44,991 bases of DNA from Paraburkholderia humisilvae (GCF_902859855.1 NZ_CADIKH010000052.1:1-44991); one strand, 5' to 3'; counted from the first letter of the stretch, positions 16,364-25,233 are shown. Numbers and translations are program-made. Notes: generated by a model from the letters alone, not told the origin.

Positions 16364-17347
16364 ATGAATGACAAGTCCTTCAATTCAGCTTCCAAACGCC
16401 TTTCGATCCGGCATATCCGCGCGTTTGTCGCGGTCGCGCAGCATCGGAGCCTGACGCGCGCGGCCGAGACGCTGTTCGTCACGCAATCGGCGCTCAGCCT
16501 GACGATCCAGCATCTCGAAGACGATCTCGGCGTGATGCTGTTCGATCGCTCGACGCGGCGGCTCGATCTGACGCAGGCCGGCCACGAGTTTTTGCCGTCG
16601 GCTGAAAGGCTGTTGCAGGATTTCGATTCGTCGATCCGCACGATGCGCGCACTGGGCAAACGCGAGCGCGGCAAAGTGGGCGTGGCGGCGGTGCCGTCGG
16701 TGATGGCGCTGCTATTGCCGCAAGCGGTGGCGGCCTATATCGATGCCTATCCGAACATCGACATCTATTTGCGCGAAGACAATTCGGAAACGGTGCAGCA
16801 GCGCATTATCAGCGGCGATGTCGATTTCGGCATTTGCAGCCCGTGGGAGCATGATCCGGAACTCGTATTCGAACCACTCTTCGAAGACAGCTTCGGTGTC
16901 GTGTTTGCGCCGCACCACGCGCTTGCCGCAAGCGCCGGCGAGCTATCGTGGCAGGACGTCGCCGGCTATCGGATCATCGGCTTCAGTCCCGACCTCGGGA
17001 TGCAGCATCAGTTGAGCCGCACGCCGGGCTTGAGTGTTGAAGTGCGCGAGCCGCGCTATCGTGTGTCGAATACGTCGACGATTGAAACGCTGGTTGCGCG
17101 CGGTGTCGGCGTGTCGATCATGTCCGCGCTGGCTGCGCAGCGCGCGCCGCTGGATACGCTGAAATTGCGCTTGCTGTCGCAGCCGGTGCTTACGCGGACG
17201 GTCGGTGTGCTGCGCCGCCAGGGCAAGTCGCTGTCGCCGGCCGCGGCGACGATGCTGCACTATGTGCGCGCCGCGGCGCCGCAGCTTGCGCGTTTTCCGG
17301 GGGTACGGGTCGAGCCGTCGCTCGCTGACGAAACCTTGCGCGTGTGA
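16364..17347 (+). CDS. LysR-family transcriptional regulator, divergent from the NIPSNAP operon
   Basis: The 327-residue LTTR has its helix-turn-helix at ~15-75 (S-L-T-R-A-A-E-T-L-F-V-T-Q-S-A-L-S-L-T-I) and a type 2 periplasmic-binding fold at ~100-300. It is transcribed away from the NIPSNAP-dehydrogenase-MFS operon across a 94-bp gap, the classic arrangement for LTTR autoregulation and control of the neighbour. The gap is AT-rich compared with its surroundings and holds two ATCGAT sites at 16329-16334 and 16360-16365, the second overlapping the start codon; they could be regulator half-sites. The operon's substrate is probably the inducer, which is inference. Confidence 0.9.
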   Translation: MNDKSFNSASKRLSIRHIRAFVAVAQHRSLTRAAETLFVTQSALSLTIQHLEDDLGVMLFDRSTRRLDLTQAGHEFLPSAERLLQDFDSSIRTMRALGKRERGKVGVAAVPSVMALLLPQAVAAYIDAYPNIDIYLREDNSETVQQRIISGDVDFGICSPWEHDPELVFEPLFEDSFGVVFAPHHALAASAGELSWQDVAGYRIIGFSPDLGMQHQLSRTPGLSVEVREPRYRVSNTSTIETLVARGVGVSIMSALAAQRAPLDTLKLRLLSQPVLTRTVGVLRRQGKSLSPAAATMLHYVRAAAPQLARFPGVRVEPSLADETLRV

Positions 17348-17505
17348 ATCGGACAACGAACCGGCACGATGCCTGTGATACGACCGATCGTTAGCAATCG
17401 GCCTTCGGTGGTTTCCTGCGGGTTGCCTGCCGGTATTCCGCCCGTTTCGCCTTTCTGCGGCGCCTGATCAGCGTAGAGGCTGGCTTTGCCTGACTTGCGT
17501 TCACT

Positions 17506-17748
17506 TCAGTCGATGACCCGGCTGGCGCCGAGGCCCATCCCGACGCAGGAGTAGTCTTCGCTGTGTTCCTCCCACGTTCGCCGCGCTTCGCGCGCCTTGC
17601 GTGCGCGGCGCGCCGCGAGTGCTTTTTCAACGGACCGTTGAGCCATTCGCGTGTCGATCCGGTCGACGATGATCGCAAGCAGGGTCGAGATGACGCCGAC
17701 CATGATTCCCAGTCCAATGAACAGTGAAAGAGAAGGGGTAAAGCTCAT
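17506..17748 (-). CDS. Small single-pass membrane protein, hypothetical
   Basis: The 80-residue protein has one strong membrane helix at ~6-28 (S-L-F-I-G-L-G-I-M-V-G-V-I-S-T-L-L-A-I-I-V). A very basic, Ala/Arg/Lys-rich cytoplasmic helix follows (~30-58), then a short tail. The ATG is preceded by c-a-g-g-a-g at a good distance, which supports a real gene. No family was recognised. The gene stands alone between the LysR gene and the palindromic element. Confidence 0.55.
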   Translation of the reverse strand: MSFTPSLSLFIGLGIMVGVISTLLAIIVDRIDTRMAQRSVEKALAARRARKAREARRTWEEHSEDYSCVGMGLGASRVID

Positions 17749-17986
17749 TTTCGACTCCTGAATGCAAACTTGGTTGGTCTGATTCGTCCGTTCGGCGTGG
17801 TGCGGCGAACTCGAATGCTGACAAGCGTAATGCCGCTCAATGAGGGCAAAGTTAGGGCACGCGATTCCCTATGCAGGAACCCGAAAGGTGCGATGTCGCT
17901 AAAGCTGGCGCAATTTGCACAGAGTGCGTTTGTCCGACTGATCACAATGAGGTGCCCGTTGAGAAATCGCACGGGTCATTTCATTT

Positions 17987-18271
17987 AGGGTCTGTTTACA
18001 TCTGGAACGTACATGCGAATGCCCGAAATCGGCCGCGGGGCAGGGAGTAAGGAGCGCCGTTTGGCCGAGCCAAATTAGCGACGCGCGACGCCGCCATGCG
18101 GCCGATTTCGGGCATTCCCCTCGAAGGAAGAACAGAGTTGGGGTTGCCCCGGGAAGGGCCGCTCGCGGCGTCATGCTCCTTGCGAATACGTCGAGTATTC
18201 GCTGCGTCGCAGTCCTTGCGAGCGACCCTTCCCGGGGCAACGCATGCACGTTCCAGATGCAAACAGACCCT
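17987..18271. repeat. 285-bp nested-palindrome element with 31-bp terminal inverted repeats (MITE-like)
   Basis: The outer arms, 17987-18017 and 18241-18271, are 31-bp inverted repeats with two mismatches, starting AGGGTCTGTTT. Inside are three more inverted pairs: 18017-18036 with 18098-18117 (20 bp, perfect), 18143-18166 with 18218-18241 (24 bp, one mismatch), and 18182-18189 with 18195-18202 (8 bp, perfect, 5-nt loop). There is no convincing coding frame. No target-site duplication is obvious at the flanks. The layout resembles a non-autonomous transposable element or a structured repeat; transcribed, it could fold as one long outer stem carrying two hairpin domains. It ends 20 bp before the next gene's ATG. 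Confidence 0.8.
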
Positions 18272-18291
18272 ACCACCACGGAGAAGAGGGA

Positions 18292-19689
18292 ATGTCCAAA
18301 CTGGAACAATTCGACACGCTGATCCTCGGCAGCGGTCAGGGTGGCAAGCTGCTCGCGTGGCATCTTGGACGCTCAGGGCAGAAGGTGGCGGTGGTCGAGC
18401 GCCAATGGGTCGGCGGTTCGTGCCCCGCGGTTGCGTGCCTGCCGAGCAAGAACGAAATCTGGAGTGCGCGGGTCGCGCACCTCGCGCACCATGCAGCGGA
18501 CTTCGGCACGATAACGGGTGCTGTGAAAACCGATCTCGCGAAGGTGCGGCAGCGCAAGCAGGATATGGTCGAGCGCGAGATCGCCGCGCATCTGCACTTG
18601 TATCGGTCGACCGGTGGTGAACTGATCATGGGCACCGGCCAGTTCATCGCGCCGAAGACGATCGAAGTCGCGCTCAACGACGGCGGCACGCGCACGCTGA
18701 CCGGCGGCCAGGTCGTCGTCAACCTCGGCTCGCATGCAGCGATACCGGACATTGCCGGACTCAAGGACGCGCAGCCGCTCACGCATATCGAAGCGCTGGA
18801 GCTCGACGCACTGCCTGAGCACCTGATCGTGCTCGGCGGCGGCTATATCGGCATTGAAATGGCACAGGCGTTGCGGCGTTTCGGCAGCCGCGTGACGATC
18901 ATCGATCACAACCCGCACCTGATGCATCGCGAAGACCCGGACATTGCCGACGAAGTGCAAAACATGTTGCGTGGCGAAGGAATCGAACTGCTGCTCGGCG
19001 CACAAACCACGAAAGTCGCCGGTCAATCCGGTAAGGACGTGCGCGTAACGGTCCGCGTGGCAGGCACTGAAAAGACCGTCGAAGGCAGTCATCTGCTGGT
19101 CGCGACCGGCCGCATTCCGAATACCGCCGGCATCGGCCTCGACAAGGCGGGTATCGAACTGGACGAGCGCGGCTATGTACGCGTGAACGACCGGCTGCAG
19201 ACGAGCGCGCCTGATGTATGGGCGATCGGCGAATGCGCGGGCAGCCCGCAGTTCACGCACGTGTCGGTCGACGACTTCCGGATCGTGCGCGACAACATGG
19301 CGGGCGGCAAGCGCAGTACGCAGGACCGGCTGGTGCCGTACTGCATGTTCACCGATCCGCCGCTTGCGCATGTCGGTCTCAACGAAAGCGAGGCGAAGCG
19401 TCGCCAGATTCCGGTGCGGGTCGCGAAGCTGCCGATGAAGAACGTGTTGCGCGGCGAAGCGACCGACGAGACGCTCGGCTTCATGAAAGTGCTGGTCGGC
19501 GCCCACGACGATCGGATTGTCGGCTTCACGATGCTCGGCGCGGAGTCCGGCGAAGTGATGGTGGCCATGCAGACTGCGATGCTCGCGGACCTGCCGTATC
19601 CGAAGCTGCGCGATGCGGTGATCGCGCACCTGACCTATGCGGAGGGTCTTGGGCCACTGCTCGGCAACGTGCCGGCGCGCGCAAGCTGA
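18292..19689 (+). CDS. FAD-dependent pyridine nucleotide-disulfide oxidoreductase (mercuric reductase/lipoamide dehydrogenase-like)
   Basis: The 465-residue protein has an N-terminal FAD site (L-I-L-G-S-G-Q-G-G at ~10-18) and a redox-active pair in G-G-S-C-P-A-V-A-C-L-P-S-K near 42-54. The NAD(P) Rossmann motif is V-L-G-G-G-Y-I-G-I-E near 180, the second FAD motif is V-W-A-I-G-E-C-A-G near 310, and a dimerisation domain follows. The redox motif differs from the usual C-x-N-x-G-C by A-V-A before the second Cys, but the C-x4-C spacing is kept. The C-terminal His-Glu dyad reads A-H-L-T-Y-A-E. It is probably a stand-alone flavin disulfide reductase; the substrate is unknown. The ATG follows g-a-g-a-a-g-a-g-g-g-a, and a palindromic element lies just upstream. 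Confidence 0.85.
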   Translation: MSKLEQFDTLILGSGQGGKLLAWHLGRSGQKVAVVERQWVGGSCPAVACLPSKNEIWSARVAHLAHHAADFGTITGAVKTDLAKVRQRKQDMVEREIAAHLHLYRSTGGELIMGTGQFIAPKTIEVALNDGGTRTLTGGQVVVNLGSHAAIPDIAGLKDAQPLTHIEALELDALPEHLIVLGGGYIGIEMAQALRRFGSRVTIIDHNPHLMHREDPDIADEVQNMLRGEGIELLLGAQTTKVAGQSGKDVRVTVRVAGTEKTVEGSHLLVATGRIPNTAGIGLDKAGIELDERGYVRVNDRLQTSAPDVWAIGECAGSPQFTHVSVDDFRIVRDNMAGGKRSTQDRLVPYCMFTDPPLAHVGLNESEAKRRQIPVRVAKLPMKNVLRGEATDETLGFMKVLVGAHDDRIVGFTMLGAESGEVMVAMQTAMLADLPYPKLRDAVIAHLTYAEGLGPLLGNVPARAS

Positions 19690-19869
19690 GCCGGGTGCGG
19701 CCGGGACCGCGCGGCCGGCCGTGTTGCGCGGCTTGCGTTTCATCAGCGCTTCATCGAGCGCCTGCAAAGTCCGCATGAATGAGCGACGCAAACCCGGGCC
19801 GGGCCCACGTCAAACCTGGGCCGGACCCGATTCGTTACAATAGCGCCGCCCATTCACGAGGAGAACCTG

Positions 19870-20280
19870 ATGAAATTCGCATTGTGCGCGCTGACCGCCG
19901 CCGTTTTCGCATCCGCTGCCGGCAGCGCGTGCGCCGCTCAAGGCTCGACCGAGAAGCTGCCGTCGGGCGTGATCGTCGAGCATGTGTCGCCCGGCACGGG
20001 GCCGCAGCCGAGCGCCACCGACGTCGTGCGCGTCAACTACCGCGGCACGCTTGCCAATGGCACCGAGTTCGACAGCTCGGCCAAACATGGCGGCCCGGCG
20101 GAGTTCCCGCTCAACCGTGTGATTCCGTGCTGGACGCAAGGCGTCGCGACGATGAAAGTCGGTGAGAAAGCAAAACTCACGTGTCCCGCCGCGACCGCCT
20201 ATGGTTCGCGCGGGATCGGCATCATTCCGCCGAACAGCGATCTGACCTTCGAAGTCGAACTGCTCGCGATCGTCAAGTAA
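19870..20280 (+). CDS. Periplasmic FKBP-type peptidyl-prolyl cis-trans isomerase
   Basis: The 136-residue protein has a signal peptide (residues 1-22, cleavage near A-C-A-A). A single FKBP domain follows: V-R-V-N-Y-R-G-T-L-A-N-G-T-E-F-D-S-S, then F-P-L-N-R-V-I-P-C-W-T-Q-G near residue 80 and A-Y-G-S-R-G at 111-116. It ends I-P-P-N-S-D-L-T-F-E-V-E-L. It catalyses proline isomerisation during folding of exported proteins. The Cys in I-P-C-W and the Cys in L-T-C-P-A could form a disulfide. A ribosome-binding site (g-a-g-g-a-g) precedes the ATG and a TACAAT -10-like box lies about 35 bp upstream. A terminator follows at once. Confidence 0.92.
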   Translation: MKFALCALTAAVFASAAGSACAAQGSTEKLPSGVIVEHVSPGTGPQPSATDVVRVNYRGTLANGTEFDSSAKHGGPAEFPLNRVIPCWTQGVATMKVGEKAKLTCPAATAYGSRGIGIIPPNSDLTFEVELLAIVK

Positions 20281-20281
20281 G

Positions 20282-20310
20282 ACCGCGTTTGCGGTTTCCT
20301 TTTCGTTTTC
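20282..20310 (+). terminator. Rho-independent terminator after the FKBP gene
   Basis: A short hairpin (ACCGC, loop GTTT, GCGGT) starts two bases after the stop codon and runs into a T-rich tract (TTTCCTTTTCGTTTT). It is well placed to end the FKBP transcript. The stem is only five base pairs, so strength is uncertain. Confidence 0.6.
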
Positions 20311-20543
20311 CGTAGTCCGATCCGCCTGTCGCATCGGCGCCGTGCAACGCGCCGCCGATGCGGCGTTTCTGATGCGCGGCCGCCGTGTGTTGTGTGCTGC
20401 GCAACACGGCGTGTGACGGGGCAACCAGCGAAAAAGGCGTGTCGCGTGTTACTGTGAGCAGTCGTGCGCCGGCGCGGCAGCTTGCCGCGAAATCACCGGT
20501 GGGCAACGGCCGGCGCCTTCGTTTGACTTCACATGGAGGCGCC

Positions 20544-22004
20544 TTGGACCATCCTCTGATCATCGGTTACGCGATCATCGTTGTCGATCTCGCCGCATGG
20601 CGTTTTCAACTGCCAGGACAGGAAGTGCCACGGCTTCTTGTCCGCCTCGCGCTATTCGCGGTGCTCAGCTTCGTGCTGTTTGCTTCCGGCCTGAGTCCGT
20701 TCTCGCAGGCGCCCAGCTATGGGTCGATGCCACAGCACGTGGCCGGACAGGTACTTGAGATCATCTGGTGGCTGACCGGCGCGCGGCTGCTCGGTCAGGC
20801 GCTCGATACGCTGCTGCTGCCGCACGCGTGGCGCCGCCAGCGGCTGTTTCAGGATGTCTTCGGCGCGCTGGTGTTTCTCGCCGCGATCGTCGCGTCGCTC
20901 GGCTTCGTGCTCGAACTGCCGATTCGCGGGCTCGTCGCGACGTCCGGCGCGCTCGCCATCGTGCTCGGTCTGGCGATTCAAAGCACGCTTAGCGATGTGT
21001 TCGCCGGCATCGTGCTCAATACGACCGAGCCGTATCATATCGGCGACTGGGTATTGATCGACGACGTCGACGGACGGGTCGTCGAAATGAACTGGCGTGC
21101 GACGCATCTACTGACCTCGCAAGGCAATGTCGTGATCGTGCCGAACGCGGTGGCTGCGAAAACGAAGATCACCAATTACAATCGGCCCGGCGCGCTGCAT
21201 GGCGTGAAGGTCAGCCTCGAGATCTCTCCGCAGGAGCGCCCAGCAAACGTGATCGGCGCGCTCGAGCGCGCGGTCGCGAGCGTCACGTCGCTGATGTCGG
21301 ACCCGGCGCCGTATGTGACCGCGAAGCACAGCACGGTCAATTCAGTGCTGTACGAAGTGACCGGCTATATCGACGACATGGGCAAGAAAACCGCGGTGAC
21401 GAACGAATTGTTTGATCTTTGCTATCGGCACCTCGCGTCGGCGGGCGTCGAATTGCGGGCGCTCGGCGTGCCGGCCGCGCCGCCGATGATCGACGATCCG
21501 CGCGAAGCGTTGCTGCGGCGCGTCGACCTGTTCTCGACATTGAGTCGCGACGAAATGCAAAACCTTGCGCCGCTGCTGCAACGCAAGGAATACGAGGCAG
21601 GCGACGTGCTGCTGACGAAGGAGGTGGTGGCGGAGTGTCTGACGATCGTCGAGTCCGGCATTCTGAGCGTGACGATGGACGATCCCGCCGTCGGCAGCAT
21701 CGAAGTCTCCCGGCTCGGCCCCGGCGACACGATGGGCGAACAGGGGTTGATCGCGGGCATGCCGTTGCGGGTGAAGGTCACGGCGTTGAGCCCCGTGATC
21801 GTCTACCGGTTGAAGAAGGACGACCTGACGCCGCTGCTTAAGCGCAACCCCGATGTCGCGAAGCAGATGTGCGAGTTGCTCGCGAAGCGGAGCGACAAGT
21901 TAAGCCGCATTTCGTCATCCGAGGCGCCGGCCGCGCATACCGAGCAGGGGCTGTTTCAGTGGCTGCTCGACGGGATGCGCAAGTTGCACGATCTGACCTT
22001 CTGA
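20544..22004 (+). CDS. MscS-type mechanosensitive channel fused to a C-terminal cyclic-nucleotide-binding domain
   Basis: About 486 residues from a TTG start. Several membrane helices (~1-150) are followed by the MscS pore helix and beta domain (L-A-I-V-L-G-L-A-I-Q-S-T-L-S-D-V-F-A-G, then D-D-V-D-G-R-V-V-E-M-N-W-R-A-T). The C-terminal ~120 residues form a cNMP/CAP-type sensor domain (E-Y-E-A-G-D-V-L-L-T-K-E ... G-P-G-D-T-M-G-E-Q-G-L). The canonical R-A-A of cAMP sites is not seen in its phosphate cassette, so the ligand is open. Related fusions occur in alphaproteobacteria and Burkholderia. The TTG at 20544 has GGAGG four bases upstream; earlier in-frame starts extend into sequence that does not look coding. 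Confidence 0.83.
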   Translation: MDHPLIIGYAIIVVDLAAWRFQLPGQEVPRLLVRLALFAVLSFVLFASGLSPFSQAPSYGSMPQHVAGQVLEIIWWLTGARLLGQALDTLLLPHAWRRQRLFQDVFGALVFLAAIVASLGFVLELPIRGLVATSGALAIVLGLAIQSTLSDVFAGIVLNTTEPYHIGDWVLIDDVDGRVVEMNWRATHLLTSQGNVVIVPNAVAAKTKITNYNRPGALHGVKVSLEISPQERPANVIGALERAVASVTSLMSDPAPYVTAKHSTVNSVLYEVTGYIDDMGKKTAVTNELFDLCYRHLASAGVELRALGVPAAPPMIDDPREALLRRVDLFSTLSRDEMQNLAPLLQRKEYEAGDVLLTKEVVAECLTIVESGILSVTMDDPAVGSIEVSRLGPGDTMGEQGLIAGMPLRVKVTALSPVIVYRLKKDDLTPLLKRNPDVAKQMCELLAKRSDKLSRISSSEAPAAHTEQGLFQWLLDGMRKLHDLTF

Positions 22005-22023
22005 GCGCACGCCCGCGTACGCG

Positions 22024-24162
22024 TCACAGATCGAGCACGAGCGGCGCGGCGCCGGCGGCTTCGGGGCTGGCGGGCACCGCGCAGCAGAGCAGCGCTTCGT
22101 GCTCCGCGACCGGATACTCCGGCGGGTTCGAATATGCAACCGCGCCGTCTACAATGCGGGTGCGGCAGCTTCCGCAACTGCCGCCCCGGCAGCTGAATTC
22201 CGGTGCTAACCCTTGCGCTTCGGCGAACTCCAGCAGCGTGCCGCGCGCCGGCTCCCAGCGCGCTTCTTTGCCCGATTTCGCGAACACGACCGGCGTGGAC
22301 GCGGTCGCCGGAGTATGCGGCACGGCAGCCGCCGACGCGATGCCCGCGGCCTTCGCATCGCGCGTGCGCGTGACACCGGATGGCCCGAACGCTTCCGCAT
22401 GAATCCGCGCGTCATCGATATTCAGCTTGCGCAAGCCGTCATAGAGCGACTGCATGAAACCGGCCGGGCCGCACAGATAGAAATCGTAGTCGTCGAGCGG
22501 CAGGGTTTCCCGCAGCAGCGCGATATCGATCCGCCCCGCGTGGTCGAAGTCCTTGCCTTTGAGCGCGCGTTGCGGATCGGATAGCGTGCGCACCACTTCC
22601 ACCACGCCACCGGACACGCTCGCGAGATAGTCGATCTCGTCGTTGAACGCGCGCTCGCGCAGCGTGCGCGCGGACTGGAACAGCCAGGTCGGACGCATGT
22701 GGCGTGTGCGTAGCCCTTCATAGACGATATGCCGGAGCATCGCGATCATCGGCGTAATGCCGACGCCCGCCGCGAGCAGCACCGCCGGCCGCTGTTCGTG
22801 CGCATCGAGTGTGAAGCGGCCGGCGGGCGCGCGTGCTTCGAGCATGCTGCCCACGCGCAGCGTATCGTGCAGATGCCGCGACACGCGTCCGTCGCGCTTC
22901 ACGCTGATCCGGTAGGCGCCGTCCGCAGGGCCCGACGAGATCGTGTACGTCCTGCGCCGCGTCGCCGCGGATGCGGGTGTCGTTGTTGCGCCCGTTGCGG
23001 TCGTATCCGGCAACACGACACGAATCGGCAAATGCTGTCCCGCCGCATGCGGAAGCACGCCGGCGCCATCGAGCGGCTCCAGATGAAACGATCGGATCGT
23101 CGCACTTTCGTCGACGATCTGCGTGACCCTGAACGGCCGCCAGGTGTCGGCGAGTGCCGCTGCTTTGCGGCGGTTTTCCGCTTCGGCCCAGTTGCCGGTC
23201 ATCAGCGAATTCAGCGACCAGCCGTTTTCGTGAAATACCCAGCGCAGCGGCAGCGCGCCCGCGCGGTACACGACGCGCCGTGGCTTCACCCGCCACAGCC
23301 GCTCGGCGCCCTGAAATGCGGCGACTTCCGGCGAATCGAGGTCGACCGTTGCGTCGCCGCTGATCTGCAACAGGTCGCCGCTTGCGAAGTCGACGAACAC
23401 GAGGCCCGCGCGGCCATTCACGAGAATATTGCCGAGTGTCGCGAAGAACGAGTTGCCGGCAAAGTCCGGGATCGTCAGCACACCGTCCGCGCCGACGCGC
23501 ACAAAGCCGGTATTGCCGCCACGATGCGACACGTCGACCTCGCGACGAGACCCCGTACGGTCCGCGTACGATGCGACGAAGAACGTATCCGCGCTGGCGA
23601 TCATTTCACGCGCGCGTTCCGATAGCTCGCCGCTGATAACGGGCTCGGCGTGCGCAGCGAGCGCGGGGTCGCGCGTGAACGCGAAATTGCGCATCTGGAT
23701 GTACTGCGGGCAATTGCCGAAGCTTTGCGCGACATCGACCGCGAACCCCGTCGCGCCGCTGTCGCTGACGATGCCGTTCATCCGGTTGCGCCGGCGCGTA
23801 TGCAGTTCGATGCCGAGCAGGCCGACCGCGGCGCCGTCATGGATGCCGGCTGCCGCGGGGTCGCGCGGTGCAGGCCGTGCGTCGATGCGCAGCTTGTGCG
23901 CGGTCGGCGCCTGCATGAAACCCGGCTTGCCGGCGACCAGCGTCGCCCATACGTCACCGTCGCGATCCACTGAACCGACCGCGACGAACGGCAGCTGCGC
24001 GAAAAACGCACGATGCTGATCGGGCATATGGTCGCGCACCACGCGTCGCCCGAGGTCCTTCATCCGCTCGGCGACGCCAGCCTGCCGCTGCAGCGCAACC
24101 TCGCCCGCGTGCCACGGCGAGTCGGCTTCATCGAACCATGCGGGTGAGGTCATGTCCATCAT
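22024..24162 (-). CDS. Fusion protein: PNPOx-like flavin domain, ferredoxin-NADP reductase-like domain, 2Fe-2S ferredoxin domain
   Basis: The 712-residue protein has three parts. Residues ~40-240 resemble the pyridoxamine 5'-phosphate oxidase-like split-barrel flavin domain (F-V-A-V-G-S-V-D-R-D-G-D-V-W-A). Residues ~330-600 are an FNR-type reductase (R-R-T-Y-T-I-S-S-G for FAD, L-L-A-A-G-V-G-I-T-P-M for NAD(P), Y-L-C-G-P-A-G-F-M). The last ~90 residues are a plant-type 2Fe-2S ferredoxin with C-R-G-G-S-C-G-S-C and a distal Cys. The product probably passes electrons from NAD(P)H through FAD and 2Fe-2S to the N-terminal flavin or an external acceptor; the substrate is unknown. The start (ATG-ATG) follows g-a-a-g-g-a-g. 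A GST gene precedes it by 76 bp on the same strand. Confidence 0.87.
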   Translation of the reverse strand: MMDMTSPAWFDEADSPWHAGEVALQRQAGVAERMKDLGRRVVRDHMPDQHRAFFAQLPFVAVGSVDRDGDVWATLVAGKPGFMQAPTAHKLRIDARPAPRDPAAAGIHDGAAVGLLGIELHTRRRNRMNGIVSDSGATGFAVDVAQSFGNCPQYIQMRNFAFTRDPALAAHAEPVISGELSERAREMIASADTFFVASYADRTGSRREVDVSHRGGNTGFVRVGADGVLTIPDFAGNSFFATLGNILVNGRAGLVFVDFASGDLLQISGDATVDLDSPEVAAFQGAERLWRVKPRRVVYRAGALPLRWVFHENGWSLNSLMTGNWAEAENRRKAAALADTWRPFRVTQIVDESATIRSFHLEPLDGAGVLPHAAGQHLPIRVVLPDTTATGATTTPASAATRRRTYTISSGPADGAYRISVKRDGRVSRHLHDTLRVGSMLEARAPAGRFTLDAHEQRPAVLLAAGVGITPMIAMLRHIVYEGLRTRHMRPTWLFQSARTLRERAFNDEIDYLASVSGGVVEVVRTLSDPQRALKGKDFDHAGRIDIALLRETLPLDDYDFYLCGPAGFMQSLYDGLRKLNIDDARIHAEAFGPSGVTRTRDAKAAGIASAAAVPHTPATASTPVVFAKSGKEARWEPARGTLLEFAEAQGLAPEFSCRGGSCGSCRTRIVDGAVAYSNPPEYPVAEHEALLCCAVPASPEAAGAAPLVLDL

Positions 24163-24238
24163 TGCGCTCCTTCAGAATCTGCGACGCATCGTCTGTTGCG
24201 CCGCGCGACCCAGCGTGCGGTCGCGCGTAGCGTACCGC

Positions 24239-24856
24239 TTACGGATTGGCTGCAAGCCCGGCCGGCGTTTTCTGGAACGGCACGAAGCCCGGCAATGCTT
24301 CGATGCGGCGCAGCCACGCGAGCACCTGCGGGTAACCGGACAAGTCCACGTTGCCTTCGGGCGCGCTTGAGATATAGCTGTAAAGCGCGATGTCCGCGAT
24401 CGTCGGCGCGGTGCCGACGATATAGTCGTGGCCGCTCAGCGTCGTGTTAATCAGCCCGAGAATCCGGTGTGCGCGCGCAATCACTTCTGGCGCATTCAGC
24501 TCGCGGCCGAACACGGTGATGAGCCGCGCCGCGCAGGGTCCGTAAGCAACTTCGCCGGCGGCGACCGATAGCCAGCGTTGCACGCCCGCTTCATCGAGTG
24601 CTCCTTGTGGCAGCCAGTCAGTCTTGCCAAACTTGCGCGCCACGTAGACAAGGATTGAATTCGAATCGGGGATCACGGTATCGCCGTCGATCAGCACCGG
24701 AATCTGCCCGAAAGGGTTCAGCTTCAGGAACTCAGGCGACTTGTGCTCGGCGGCCGCGAGATTCACTTCAATCAGCTCGTGCGGAACACCAAGCAGCGAC
24801 AGGCCGAGGTGAGCGCGGTGCGAATGGCCGGACAGGGGGTGGTAATACAGTTTCAT
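24239..24856 (-). CDS. Glutathione S-transferase family protein
   Basis: The 205-residue cytosolic GST has an N-terminal thioredoxin-like domain (L-Y-Y-H-P-L-S-G-H-S-H-R, then N-P-F-G-Q-I-P-V-L and the E/D-S-N-S glutathione contact at ~63-67). An all-helical C-terminal domain contains the conserved A-P-T-I-A-D-I-A-L-Y. The catalytic residue is probably a Ser or His in the N-terminal turn rather than the Tyr of alpha-class enzymes. It lies upstream of the PNPOx-FNR-ferredoxin gene in the same direction, so the two probably form a stress or detoxification operon. Confidence 0.88.
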   Translation of the reverse strand: MKLYYHPLSGHSHRAHLGLSLLGVPHELIEVNLAAAEHKSPEFLKLNPFGQIPVLIDGDTVIPDSNSILVYVARKFGKTDWLPQGALDEAGVQRWLSVAAGEVAYGPCAARLITVFGRELNAPEVIARAHRILGLINTTLSGHDYIVGTAPTIADIALYSYISSAPEGNVDLSGYPQVLAWLRRIEALPGFVPFQKTPAGLAANP

Positions 24857-25233
24857 GTCGCGAGTCTCGTGTCGAATGGGTGGCCCGGACCATCCGGACC
24901 CCTGGCTCGCAGTGTAGGAGCGTGGGGCGCGATTCTGAATAGACGGCTAGCCCAAAGCATTTTTCTCGTTGCGAGAAGAATGCGCGGACGATCGCATGCA
25001 TGCGAGGTGTTTGAGCCGCGCAAGCAGATCGATGAGCCGTTTGGGCATGCCGGTAGGCAGGCTGTGCCGCTACACTTGCCGCGGGGGATCTGCGGTTTCG
25101 GAAACGGGTGCGCCAATCGATGAATCTTGGATTCTTTTCGCTGCCGCTGGAGCCGCTGATCCTGTTTGCGAGCGTGGTTGCGGCGCGGCTGGTATTCATC
25201 GGACGGTATCTGCCCGCTTATGAGGGCAATGCG
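24857..25233. other. Divergent intergenic region between GST and DUF302 genes
   Basis: This 377-bp stretch lies between oppositely transcribed genes and must hold both promoters. It also carries an in-frame hydrophobic extension of the DUF302 gene from an ATG at 25120, which could be the true start but lacks a good ribosome-binding site. No repeat, hairpin terminator or recognised operator was seen. Confidence 0.4.

Noticed and set aside
17391..17717. Minus-strand frame of 108 codons overlapping the small membrane protein gene
   Set aside because: It is Arg/Ser/Ala-rich, lacks a ribosome-binding site, and the frame with a membrane helix and good start signal is better supported.
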